Positions 49,148-61,839 of a DNA stretch of 64,000 bases are shown here, piece by piece. Position 1 is the first letter of the stretch. Each line of letters opens with the position of its first letter. The position numbers were made by a program, and so were the translations under genes. This DNA is from Xestospongia muta (lineage: Eukaryota; Porifera; Demospongiae; Haplosclerida; Petrosiidae). The stretch covers positions 16,242,263 to 16,306,262 of the forward strand of contig OY848918.1 of NCBI GenBank assembly GCA_963693285.1. Reading direction: 5' to 3'. The notes under the pieces are model-generated. The model was not told where the DNA came from. It saw nothing but the letters and a program-made list of their open reading frames with translations, and ran no database searches.

Positions 49148-50040
49148 GTAAAGACATTATTTAGAATTGCTAGTGAAATTCTCTCTCTAATGAATAGAAT
49201 GTTTCATGTAGTCCAACTTGGAACTAGTACATGTATTAGCTCTAAGTTGTATTTGTATGTAATGGACACAAACTCTAATATGAAGTAATTTATATAGTCA
49301 TATCATAATCAGTTTTAATTGGTTAGCCTTTGGTACAAAATTTCAGCTAGTTAATTGAATATGGCTCAGTCATATTTCATTTATTTTGTAAATTATTTTG
49401 ATGAAGACAATAGCTACTGTTTTCAACTAACATGCTATAAAAATTAACGTCTATTATTATACATATACAGTAATATTCTCATCAATATAAAATCTATATA
49501 AAATAATAATGATATTCAACTTACACATACTTTATCTATAATCTGTATTTTAACATGTCTCTGTCTTTCTTTTAGATGACAGATAATTCTACTTTCCTTA
49601 GCATCAGTAACATTATTAATGATTATTAGACATTTTTTACTATTTTTTTTGTGATAACATTAATTGTTTCTATTTACTTTGTTTTTGGTGTATTTTCACA
49701 TTACTTTTTTATTTAGCTATTAGACTTTCTTTTATAAAGTAGTTTAAAATTGAAGCTAGTAAATGATTCAATGAAACCACGATGTTAGCATTTTACAATT
49801 ATTTTATCTGACAGAGTTTTTGACACGTATTCTAAAAGTGGACAGAATCATAAGATAAAAAATTATCAATTACTTATAGTAAAACTGTAGTATGGTATAC
49901 ACATTCACTTCATTTTACATGTACTGTATAAATTGTTAGACAATTTAATCAAGGAGACTTCCTGCTTTGACTGTACATCTTTGAAAGTAGCATATCGTAC
50001 TACATTTTAACTTTCATCATTTATTAGAGTTTATAATAAA
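49148..50040 (+). other. Gene 2 3' UTR and possible polyadenylation signal
   Basis: The predicted UTR intron spans 49148-49575. The next AATAAA hexamer I see is at 50035-50040. The signal position is tentative, because the equivalent base run downstream of gene 1 is not conserved. Confidence 0.35.
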
Positions 50041-50399
50041 GCAACTTGTGATTGATGAAATAGTTTACATGTCTACTTTACTATATGGAGATACTCTATT
50101 CTGATTGTACTCTTTTATCAAACATATCATCTTTGAAGCATATATTCGATTATTTGGTTAAGAAATTAATTTCATTGCAAGCTAATTCATTTAGGATACG
50201 TTATTAACATTTTTTTCGAATATAGCACGTTAGTCCAAACAGTAGTGAAGGACAGATAACATAACATTTAATAATGAAATAAGAGTATGATTGTATATAA
50301 ACTGTTACTAATTGTTTTATGGACTTTAATGCTTTGCATGATTTTGGAAATGGAACTGTTTGTAAAATTTATGGCCACAAAAAAGAAAGCAGTAAGTGT

Positions 50400-53230
50400 G
50401 TAAGTTACTATAGTGACAAACATTTAATCAATCACACCAGTTCAAGTTGTCTTAGAGTGAGCTCTTAAGACTTGTCAGTTCAGCTGTCTCAAAGATATTG
50501 ACAATATCCTAAAGTAGCAAAAATGAAATTATATGTTTCATTCTCATTATAATGAGGTTGATCCAACACATGGCTAAAAATATGAAAAGGCTACTAGCAG
50601 TGAAAAGAACCAGAGCTGTAAAGCACCAATCCAGCATACCATCATCAAAGATACAGCTTGTTAAATTTATTCAATTCTTTGGTATTTTATGTATATATAT
50701 ATTTATATATATATATATAAACGTGTCAGTATAATATATAATATTATTAATTCAATTTTTGGAAAAAAGCAAATATGCCATTTCTGATGAGCATTGGCAC
50801 ATTCTTTATATAGATAAATATTTAACAATGACTACTCCTTCCAAGATTACAATTACTCTAGGGAGTTCATTAACTTCTTACTATTTCTGATTTTACTTTC
50901 ATTTACTGACAATTTAAAAATCAAGCAAAATAATTCAAGATGAAGTAGACACCTCAGAACACCACATCACACAGTGATATTTACAATACTGGGCAGTGGT
51001 ATTGTTGAGGCTCCTGAAGAGACTATAGAAGGTGGAAGATGCATTAATGAAGACATATCTCTTTGTAAGAGAAACTAAGCAGCATCCCACAGATCTAGAT
51101 GAAGCAGTAAATAATGATGTACAACTGAAAACACACACATATTATACAATTACTACACTTTGTTTAGTTATGGAACATGATACACTCTTTTGGAGAGGAA
51201 TAGAGTGAGTGCTACTACTCTATTACAAAGAGAGAGAGTCTTCTGTATTCAGTTGTTGACATTGACTCCTAGTAGAATTGCAATGGTGAAAAGAGAATGC
51301 ACTAATACTAGGACCATTTCTATAGGAATCATACCCACATGTAATCTTTAAAAAGTAGGCAATTTTCTCTTTTTCAATTGTATCTACTGCTCTCCCATCT
51401 AGTGTAACCTTGACAACAATAGTTATATATATTAACTAACCTTCTTATACTGCAATGTCAGCACATTCATCAACAACATCTACTGTAATTATGGTATGAC
51501 TGAATAGTTTGTGTTATTGTATCAGATAAAGGAGAGACAAACCAAAGAACACAGTTCATGAATCAAGATCTACAAAATGGTTGAGTCTTACAATAAGACA
51601 CCATTGACTCTGGTCAGACAATGCCTACATATGAACTACTGGCAGTAACTCATCATATAACTATATTGTTGCTAATTTTTTCGTATTATATTTTGTTGTT
51701 GTTGGAATAGAGTAATTGCAAGTTCAGAAAAGGGAGAAGCTGTGATTGTTACTGTATAGTTATCCCATCAGATTATGAGAAAAGCTCTGATTTTCGAGAT
51801 TAAATCAAGTCACATGCAGTCCTTAGAAAAACCTTAAGTAACATGTTTTTTCATAATATTTTAAAAGTTTGCGATTTAGAAAATGACAGACACTTGTAAC
51901 TATTTTAAGAAGATGTATGCATTCACACAGTGGTACATTAATGTGCTATTTAATTAGAATATTCGTAGAGAAATTGAGAATAGCTTGTGTTTTAGTAGAC
52001 AGATCTAGAGTAGACGAAACTGGATGTTTCCAATAATGTGCCACCATAGATAATATAAAATATTTACAATGCAATCTGTCTTCAGAATTGACTAATGGTT
52101 TTATAGCAGGCCATGACATATATATTTATCTATATTTTCAGCAAAAATTCTCATAAAAACTATGTTTTACTGGTAGTTCCATCATTTTGCAATATCCTCT
52201 TAGCTTTCATATTAGTAGAATAAATTGAGATAGTGTGTCCTTAATGACTCCAGTTAGCATACCATTAATACAAGGACAATGATATACATATTTAATTTAA
52301 AGAGCTAATTTGTTCTTCGTTATAACCTAGAAACATTCTGACATTTATTATCATCATGTATTGAAAGGTACATCGCTGCTTTTTTAGGAGTTTTATTGCC
52401 TTTTTAGAGAAACATTTCTCACTAGTTCCCTCTAATGTCACTATATCATGTACATATAAAAACCATAAATCATAAAACCTACCACAATGCTAAAGCAAAC
52501 TTTAAGTCTGTTATCAATATGTAAACTTTTAAGCAATATTTCATTCACAAAATTGCCAAAGTCTTTGTAAAATCAATAAAGATGTTGTAGACGTAGACTT
52601 TTGGAGTTAGGAAATCCTGGAAGCAGTCTACATGAGTAATTACTAGATAAAATCAATAAGTGGTATCTGATGGATACCTAGACACTACAAAATCAAAGCA
52701 ACAATATAGCCAAAACAATTTATGAAACTAAAACTATTGAATCCTGTGTAGGTAACTGTATTTACTATCAACAATGGAGTTTTGATTACATCAAGAATTA
52801 ATAAAATACATTCAAGGAGATGCAATGTGATAACAAATTAAACATTAAATGAGTATATAAAAATATTAACTTAATGGTTACCAGTATATTGTCTCCATGT
52901 ATAACAACTGGAGTGTAACACAAAGAAATAATAAGAGAAAATTAAATTTTACATAACTTTATAACATAAATTATTGTGTCACTGAAAGAAAAATGTATAT
53001 ACCCCATTAGTACATGTATTGTATAACAAACAATGTATATTACATGTTGTAATACACACATTGTTTATATGATTCATTACTACCAGTCACAAAAGTGGAT
53101 ATAAATGTGATAGAACTTTAGCGACAGACATGACTTCTTGTGTGATATGTAATATAACTGATCTCATCTATCTTTGATTTGTAATTACATAACTGCTTTT
53201 TCATACAGTCATTGTAATGTTTGTTTGATG
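50400..53230. other. AT-rich stretch after gene 2, no gene seen
   Basis: No frame with recognisable protein content on either strand. The first part (to about 50480) still resembles 27540-27660 downstream of gene 1. Confidence 0.55.
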
Positions 53231-53231
53231 A

Positions 53232-53515
53232 CTTAAGTTTTCTAAGTATGTTATTGAAGTGTTTTTATAATATAAAATGGTAATAGTATGCTGTTATATA
53301 ACTGAATACAATTAGTGATTACAACATAAGAAATGTAATCATCATAAATAGAAGCAATAATGGAGTTCTCTACAGTGGGGTAATTTTTGCCATGTACTAG
53401 TTTACTATTGTTTATTGCAGCCCAATCGTACAAAGGATGACTATGATATGAATTACAAGATAAGACAACTCCTTGTCTTAGTAGTAAAGGCCTTCCAGTC
53501 AGTGTACATCCCTAA
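53232..53515 (+). mobile_element. Truncated plus-strand piggyBac copy
   Basis: It starts TTAAGTTTTCTAAGTATG and repeats 55631-55815 almost base for base, then continues with coding sequence DDYDMNYKIRQLLVLVVKAFQ matching the transposase at 55936-56277. About 180 bases present in the other copy (55812-55995) are missing here. It ends abruptly at 53515, where minus-strand piggyBac coding begins. Confidence 0.7.
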
Positions 53516-55288
53516 TCAATTTACTACAACAACTTCCAACATCCAAAAATATACTTTACGCCACCACTTCAGCGATTTATGCAGGAAACTATAGTAGGAC
53601 ATCAACTGATCCAGTTTGTCTACACCCAGCATGTGATTGTTATAGTCAACCACCACTACTGGTTTTTCCTGAAATTTGGAAGTACGCCTAGTAAGTATAC
53701 AAAACAATAATAAAATAAATAATAATATAATAATAATAATAATAATAATAACAATTATATATAATGTATAACAATTATATGTAATCCTTACAACTTACCG
53801 GGACTGAACTTGCATCATTGCTGCCTTGTGTTTTGTAGACAACATTAGTATGTTGCATTTGTCAGTCCAGGACAGGCACAAAATTTTGCCTGAATGATAT
53901 GCTTCTACTGTACCCCTTGGTTTCTTGGCCTTTGATTTCATAGCCAGTGGAAGTCCTTTTCTACTGGACATTACAGTACCTAATTGAAAGTAGTAGTATA
54001 TTTGGTAAGATATAGATAAGCTACCTGTTACAGTAACTCCAATAGTGTCCAACTCCATAGCAAGTTGAGGACTACTATAAAATCTATCTATGTATAGATC
54101 ATACCCCCTATGATGAAGGTCATGTAAAAGGCTTAGAACAATTCTAGTATTGTGTTGTAGATCCTCTCTAACTAGTTCAGTCTCTTTACCATAGTATATG
54201 ACAACGTTATGCACGTACCCTGACTTGCTGTCAGCTAAGACATATGCCTTTATTTCCCAAGGGTGTGGTTTCCCCTTTAGGTATTAAAGGCAAGCAACTC
54301 TTCCCTTGAATGCTATAACTGATTCGTCTATTGGTATATGTTTTCTTGGTTTGTATACTGCTCTAAATGTTGGGAGTAATAAATCAAGGAAAGGTTGGAT
54401 TTTCCCTTTTTTGTGCTACCATCTTTTTCTCCAGCATGTAACATACCATATATTTGAAAAATCTGTTTCTGGAGAATACAGAATGAAAGAAAGGGAAATT
54501 AGTGGTGATATCAGTACTCCAGTAATCTTTTAGATCTTGAATTTTTACTATTCCCATATTTAGGATGGTAGCTATAAAACATTTCATTTCTCTAACAGTT
54601 ACAGGTTTCCATAAGTACTACTTTTCTTCATAGCATACTTATTTGTGTTCTTTGTAAGGAAATCCAACACAACTTTGCTGAAAAACAGAGAAAAGCACTC
54701 CAAAGAAAACTGACAAGATCTATCCACAGTGCTACCACACGTTTCATCTTGTAAGGTATTGCTTGATTCTGGATCGTCTATAATCATAATATACATTTTG
54801 TTAGGAAATAAAATCTAACCTGAAGAAATCACTGTCCAATAAAAATTGATATCTTGTGTTGTGGATTGTCTTATACCACGTCCTTGTAAACCACGCCCAC
54901 CAGTTGCACCACATCTTCTTCTAGGATCTACTTCTCCTCTACTAGTATCAGAACTACTTTGTTGATCAGTGTCACTTCCACTAAGTATACCATGACCTCT
55001 ACCATCTGTACCACGTCCTCTGCCACAACCTTTAACAGTACCATGTCCTGCTCATGTTATAAATGTACCATGTTTACCACATCCTCTAACACATGACTGC
55101 TCATAACTATTGCCAGTGTCATTCTCAATATCACCAGCTTCATTACTGCTACTATCGTATCCAGTGCATTCTCCAAAACTATTATCTAAAACACTGTCTT
55201 TGTTGTACTCCAGGTCATCCCAAATCCTCTCTTCCAAAAACGTATTATCTACATCAGTGTCACTTTCTTCATCTTCTCCACATTCCAT
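53516..55288 (-). pseudogene. piggyBac transposase (DDE_Tnp_1_7 type), disrupted
   Basis: It starts at about 55288 with an acidic N-terminus (ECGEDEESDTDVDN), then a Gly/Arg-rich segment with one stop (CGRGRGTDGRGHG). A probable intron (54777-54832) precedes FSLFFSKVVLDFLTKNTNKY and MGIVKIQDLKDYWST, the usual piggyBac N-terminal domain. The catalytic core follows: first Asp in IDESVIAFKG (near 54330), second in YDLYIDRFYSSPQL (near 54095), third in VVVVDYNNHMLGVDKLDQLM (near 53640). A short intron seems to lie near 53975-54025 (TVTG|TVMSSRKG). All three catalytic Asp positions are still present, but at least two stops break the frame and the C-terminal Cys-rich domain is absent. Confidence 0.8.
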
Positions 55289-55630
55289 GTTTAGTCCTAC
55301 ATCTAGCTCTTCATCCTAAATTTCCAGAATTTGTTCAGTTGTAATACTGAATGCCATGTTGTTTACTGATTGGTATATATACAAGCAGCCTCTCCTCTAT
55401 GCGTGTTTATTAATTAATAATGAATATTTATAAAATTTGTAAAAATGACGAAAATAATTATAAATATGGATTTTAAACTAAGGTAAGTAATATAAAATAG
55501 CAAATTATTATCTTGTCACAAATGTGTGACATTGGTCTCAGGATGAAAACTTGCCGGTCACATATTTGTGACATTGGTCTCACACAGATGGTAGTAGCGT
55601 CATAAATATGTGACAATGGTCCTGTAAGGG
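53516..55630 (-). mobile_element. Minus-strand piggyBac element, 3' truncated
   Basis: The 5' end is intact: TTAA at 55631-55634, then, on the minus strand, CCCTTACAGGACCATTGTCA, followed by three copies of a TTTGTGACATTGGTCTCA-type repeat (55510-55620). CCC next to TTAA is the piggyBac terminus pattern. The element carries a complete but disrupted transposase gene and stops at 53516 without a recognisable opposite end. Confidence 0.8.
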
Positions 55631-56705
55631 TTAAGATATCTAAGTATGTTATTTAAGTGTTTTTATAATATAAAATGGTAATAATATGCTGTTATATAAC
55701 TGAATAGAATTAGTGATTACAACATAAGAAATGTAATCATCAAAAATAGAACCAATAATAGGGTTCCCTACAGTGGGGTAATTTTTGCTATGTACTAGTT
55801 TACTATTGTTTACACATAATACATATAAATATATGCATACATATATTTACATCTAAGTTTATGCAAAAAGTTTTGTATAACAGATCTTACTAGAGTATCA
55901 AATGGCCATTTTATAATGAAAGCTTCAATGCCATTATGTCTGGAAGGACATTTGAACAGTTGATGAAGTTTTTCTATCTCAACGATGCAGAGAAGCAGAC
56001 CAATCATACCAAGGATGACTATGATATGATTTACAAGATAAGACAACTCCTTACTTTAGTAGTAAAGGCATTCCAGTCTGTGTACGTCAATAATCAGGAA
56101 CTATCTGCTGATGATAGCATAATAGGATATATGAACATGGATTCATGGATTCAGTATATGCCTAATAAAACCACAAAATGGGGTATCAAAGCATGGGTAT
56201 TACCTGATGTCAAAAATAGTTATGTTTACAATTTCAAGTTATATTCAGATACATCTATACCTTACTATGAACAATAATACTGATGTTACTAGGGAAAGAA
56301 AAAGATGGTTTAGTTAAGAAAGGTATTGCTCACTGTGTAGTTATGGAACTAGTATCACCTCTCTCTAACATGGGTTACAGAGTGTACATTGATAAATTCT
56401 ACTCATCACCTACCCTCTTTCTTGGACCTAAAACAGAAAGAATTTGAGGCTTGTAGGAGAGTAAGAAGGATAGGAAGGGACTTATGAGGCATTCAAGTCA
56501 ATAGGTTTAACTAGAGGTAATAATATAAACAAACAATGAATTACTTTATCACTGTATAGGTGAAGTATACAGTGATATCACTGATGATGGTAGGATAATG
56601 TGTTTAAAGTGGAAAGACAAGAGAATGGTACATATGATATCTATATTCCACATAATGATATGATAGAAAAACATTGCAGAACTGTTTATGATTACATGAA
56701 CTGAA
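55631..56705 (+). mobile_element. Plus-strand piggyBac remnant
   Basis: About 250 bases of non-coding leader are shared with 53232-53420, then the transposase fragment. No terminal repeat is recognised at its right end, where coding fades after VYDYMN at about 56700. Confidence 0.6.
55890..56705 (+). pseudogene. piggyBac transposase fragment (plus strand)
   Basis: The open frame 55936-56277 gives MSGRTFEQLMKFFYLND, YKIRQLLTLVVKAFQSVY and ELSADDSIIGYMNMDSW (first catalytic Asp region), then PNKTTKWGIKAWVLPD. In another frame, from about 56290, come VMELVSPLSNMGYRVYIDKF (second Asp) and FYSSPTLFLG. After a short intron-like gap, 56561-56640 gives GEVYSDISDDGRIMCLKWKD. It is 5' and 3' incomplete with frame changes. 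It belongs to the same family as, but is clearly diverged from, the minus-strand copy. Confidence 0.8.
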
Positions 56706-57930
56706 AAATTTACTAATTTTCATAATACATTCAAATGTAAGCAGTTGTTGTAATAACTGATATTGGGATTTCTATTAGGATCTATGCTACATCTCTTGCA
56801 CATAATAAATATGAATGTTATTATGACATTAATTAACATACTTTAATATTACATTGTTTAGTTTGTCTGTTTACATAATAGAAACATATATGACCATATT
56901 TGGTAATGTATACGTTGTTGTCTAAGTGTTACAAGTACTTGTTAACAAGACCACTTAGAATTAAAACAAAACAGGTTCATTTAATAATAGCAGAGACATT
57001 ATTGTCTATTTTATACAAAATTTACATGTATTGTTGATACAAATACGACCGTTTTTATAAAGTATTTAAACTCATACATTCCAGATTTTATAAAGAGTTT
57101 TGCTGTAAACATTAACTTATCCAATATTTCATTGATTATGTTATCCAAAGCCAGTACTTAACTTTAAAAAATAATCTTGCTTGTTGATAGTGTTGACTCA
57201 CAAGGATAAATAAAACATCATATGCATTTTGAATGACTGATAACAATTCTAAAATATCTGTGATAATTGTTACATACATTAGTAACAATCAGTTAATACA
57301 GAGAGTATTAGTAATCATTTTAACATAACTACAACAGTACAGAATATGTAGCTCATACAAGTTGACACACCCTCTTAATCATTGCCTATAAATTAGTTTA
57401 ATTCCTATGGTAATATAACAAGAGCATATTTCTAACATTAATTAAATGACATTAAATTCTATTTAAAACCCAGACTATAGTTTATAAAGTAAGGAGAAGA
57501 GAAAGATTACAAGACTAGAAAAAAGCAAGGTACTAAACAGATCAGCTGCAGTCACACATATTATATGATAGCACTCAAGATTAGAAACTTCTTATATTTA
57601 GTACTAGTGGTTGTATTGCAGTGGTTAAAGTGAAGTAGGAATACACAGCAATATACAAGTATGTATAAACTAACTATATGATTAGGATCATTATCAAGTA
57701 AGGTACTTGTTAAGGATCCAGCTATGATTTTAAATATATATGTTATATAAAACACTAAATACATTAATTATAATGTCAATTAATCAAATTGGCAATAAGA
57801 AAAATTATTAAAAGCATAAAAAATTAATAAAGTAAAGAGGATGAAAGAATTATAAAATGATAGATCAAAATAAGTGATTGATTGAAAAATTAGGAAAAGA
57901 TTTTGCATTTAATGACACAAATAAAATGAA
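56706..57930. other. AT-rich stretch, no gene seen
   Basis: Weak similarity of 57580-57850 to 27640-28060 suggests it continues the duplicated 3' flank. The only frame (57561-57764, minus) is short and featureless. Confidence 0.5.
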
Positions 57931-58775
57931 AGGCACTAAAGTACCGAACCTCGCTGTAGTTTCTAAGTTATTTATAAATTCTATGCCTGCTTAGGCCCAG
58001 CTATGATATTGTTATTGCAAGAAAATTTATTAACATTCCAGAAGGTGTGGTTATAAAATGGTAATTTTTGTCATTCTGTATATGCTCATTAATTGTTGCT
58101 TGATTTCTAGCTTTGCCATGTTTGTGAAGCAGTAACTGAGTAAGTGATAGTATCATTCAATTGCCAAGCAAGATTAAGTGCTAATTTCATGATGAAATGT
58201 TTCTCTGAGTCTTTACATGACCCTTTAAAATGTATCAATATTTCATATATAAAATTTATTGTAACTTGAAGATGAAACGTTCTTTGGAAACGTCCCGTAG
58301 TACAAATATAAATCGATACATTATCTATTAGTAGCAGTCTTTTCAGTGCTTGGAGACGTTTCCTGAATGCGTTACTTCGCTCCAAGTCCACAAAACATTT
58401 TTCAGAACTTTTCTAACGATTACTTCGACCAACGGCCTTCTGTCTTCCTGATCCGTATTCCTCTGAGATTGTTTACAACATACTAAAAAATCTCCACGTT
58501 AAGTTTTTTACTTTTCGAGAAACGGCACTTGACCTCTGCAGCCTGAAAATTCTTTTGCGAGTTTTAAGCTTCTGTTTTCCTTGACGATGTTCTTGTTACT
58601 ACTGTTGTAAAGTCCACATGTTTTTCTATTCATTGCTAAACGTTGATAGCTGCTAATGCTTCGGTTGCCAAGTTATAGCAGTTCAAAAAAACAACCCTGG
58701 TAACAGACACACACACACACACACACAAACAGACTACAGTACCCTCGCTATGCGCCCACGCACAGCGAGGTTAAT
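57930..58775. mobile_element. Foldback-type DNA element, copy C
   Basis: Left end AAGGCACTAAAGTACCGAAC followed by CTCGCTG; right end CA microsatellite, then the hairpin-forming CCTCGCTATGCGCCCACGCA ending CAGCGAGGTTAA. It is very similar to copy B on the opposite strand and lacks the hAT insertion. The minus strand holds an intact 94-codon frame (58107-58391) matching that of copy B. Confidence 0.8.
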
Positions 58776-58789
58776 AACTTGCTGTGTAA

Positions 58790-59540
58790 ATTGGAATCAT
58801 TGATTTTAAGTTAAATGATATTTTAATAGCTAATAATAATTTTACAACAAATCTGAAGAAAATAAAGAGAAAGATAGAGTAAAGTAGTACACTAACAAAC
58901 TATTATCACTACTTATAATAGTAATATTCATGTTTTTTAATATTCACCAACCAAAAATTTCATTTTTTTGCCAAATTAACGTTTCAACAGTTAGTTCAAC
59001 TGTTATCATCAGTGGCTAAATAATAAATACACAATGAAAAAAAGTCCTATTTATACCTATTTATACTTTTCATTCAGGTTCAAAGGTTAATGTCTTCCAT
59101 GGTGTTGGTAGAGTTGATGTTGACGTACCAAGAATGGATGAAATACCAGATGCACGCAATGTGTGGGTGGTCTCCTGCTCGTGCACTAATTCTTGAAATG
59201 TTCGGCGAATAAAATAACTTTTCTTTGTTTAATATTAAAAAACAACAACATAACTATTATAAACTTACACAAACATCCAGGTATCTTTTGTATTATCACT
59301 AGTTGTACCATGCTATCTCAAGATTGCTTCATTTTATTTAATTAACAGTTCATCAACTCCTTCCTGAAATAGTCAGGTAGCACTGGTTACTCATACTAAC
59401 ATCAATAATTATACTATTAAACAAAGATAAAAGATTAAGTTATATGGAAATACTCACATTACTGTGCTTGTAAACCACACCCATTACTTCTAATACTCAG
59501 TTACCCTAGGAATAGTCCTATTTGATATTCTCTAGTGATA
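58790..59540. other. Non-coding stretch with one possible exon scrap
   Basis: After the acceptor-like TTTTCATTCAG (to 59079) a plus-strand reading NVFHGVGRVDVDVPRMDEIP then DARNVWVVSCSCTNS reaches a stop near 59200. Composition is protein-like but no family is recognised and no partner exon is visible. Confidence 0.25.
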
Positions 59541-59569
59541 ATGAGTGTGTGTATCAGTGATTGTGGAAA

Positions 59570-60128
<559 letters not shown>

Positions 60129-60328
60129 NNNNNNNNNNNNNNNNNNNNNNNNNNNNNNNNNNNNNNNNNNNNNNNNNNNNNNNNNNNNNNNNNNNNNNNN
60201 NNNNNNNNNNNNNNNNNNNNNNNNNNNNNNNNNNNNNNNNNNNNNNNNNNNNNNNNNNNNNNNNNNNNNNNNNNNNNNNNNNNNNNNNNNNNNNNNNNNN
60301 NNNNNNNNNNNNNNNNNNNNNNNNNNNN
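60129..60328. other. Assembly gap (200 N)
   Basis: Exactly 200 N follow the GA tract. The round number suggests a gap of unknown or nominal size caused by the microsatellite. The 171-codon frame drawn across it is meaningless. Confidence 0.98.
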
Positions 60329-60329
60329 C

Positions 60330-61590
60330 TAGCTATTAGAATGTTGTTGATGTACTCATAATTCTATCAAATTTGGTAGTCAATGACAAACCATACTGGA
60401 TTAAATAATAGATCTCTGAATACAAGGAGTAATAATTGTTTATTGACTTTATAGTTTTGACTATTTTCTATGACCACTAACAGAATAGGTTGGTAAGAAA
60501 CTTCACATTGATACTCAAAATGATCATATAGCTAGTAGTGACAGGTAGCTAACACTTGATTGCTCTAATGTTAAACCATTGACAATAGTAGGTACTTAAC
60601 CACATCACTACTTCCAGTAAACAGTATATCGTCATAACAAACAAGATGATCTTTATCAGTGACATTTTACAAATTTTTGAAATTCATAGAATAATGATAT
60701 AAAGGGACTATTCTTGAGTGGCCTTGTGTGTTAAATTGTACAAATAATGAAGGAAGTCAGCTTCAAAGTAACATGAGTTGTTTTGTTACTTTTGAAATTA
60801 GAAGCTAAAAATTGGACAAAATCAAAATAATTATTGATATATGGTATATTACATTAGTAATAGTCTGGTTTGACTACTCTTTTTATGCCTGCTTCAGTTT
60901 TGTCTACTCTAGACATGTTTTAACCTACTATTAATTATTAAATGTTATTATATTATGTTATTTATAGTAGTAGTGGTGGAATTGTTAACAGTATTCATTG
61001 TGATTAACTATATTTTCACCCTATGAATATTGTTAAAAATTAATTAACAAGTCAAGTTTGATTACACTATCTACACATCCATAAATGTTATATTATCAAT
61101 ATAATTATTGTAATTGTTTTGTTAACAGAAAGTCACAATGTACTAATAAATTACTAGTTCTTTTAAGATACATACAGTTTAGAAAGATAATGTAATCCAT
61201 TTTTCTACTTCACCTATCTATGTGTCTGTTAGTACTATTTAATATATGTCTATTGTTATAGACATCTACTTATTTATTTGTTTATTTGTTCATTTATCTA
61301 TTGTTAATCCATTCATCTATTCATTTATCTATTAGGTCCTGTTTAATGTTAACTCAAGATACAACTCATGACATAATGAAGTACTCAATGTGACATTATG
61401 TATAATGACCTGTTCAATTAGTGATCAATACATACTTAAGTTATGATAAACTGGACTTTTTATGATCAATTTAAATATATAAGAACCTACATGTACTTAC
61501 AATACATTTGTATATTTGTATGATCATGAATAAAATAGTAATATAACAAAGTACATATATTATATGCAACACACATAATAATGACCATTG
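60330..61590. other. AT-rich stretch right of the gap, no gene seen
   Basis: No frame above 60 codons is found here, and nothing recognisable on either strand. Short TTTATTTA-type runs occur near 61265-61340. Confidence 0.6.
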
Positions 61591-61591
61591 T

Positions 61592-61735
61592 TCATTCTGG
61601 GATCAGAAACTTGCTGTCTTTATTGATGAAGAGATTGTCCATACCCTCAGACTCTTGGTTAGCCATTTGTACTATGAGATAGATTTCCATAACCTCTGGG
61701 AGGTCTTTTGCTATACTACTTCTGATCTGTTAGTT
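61592..61735 (-). pseudogene. Possible C-terminal coding remnant, unknown family
   Basis: The minus strand reads RSSIAKDLPEVMEIYLIVQM then ANQESEGMDNLFINKD and stops at 61592. An overlapping upstream frame (SIPFEYYPSYISQHYCCTP, to about 61830) would need a frameshift to join it. It is protein-like in composition but unrecognised. Confidence 0.25.
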
Positions 61736-61839
61736 TGGTTTGAATATTGATGAGGAGGATAGACAGTTGGTGTACAGCAGTAGTGTTGAGATATATAGCT
61801 AGGATAATATTCAAAAGGGATGCTTTGATTAGTTTCCAA

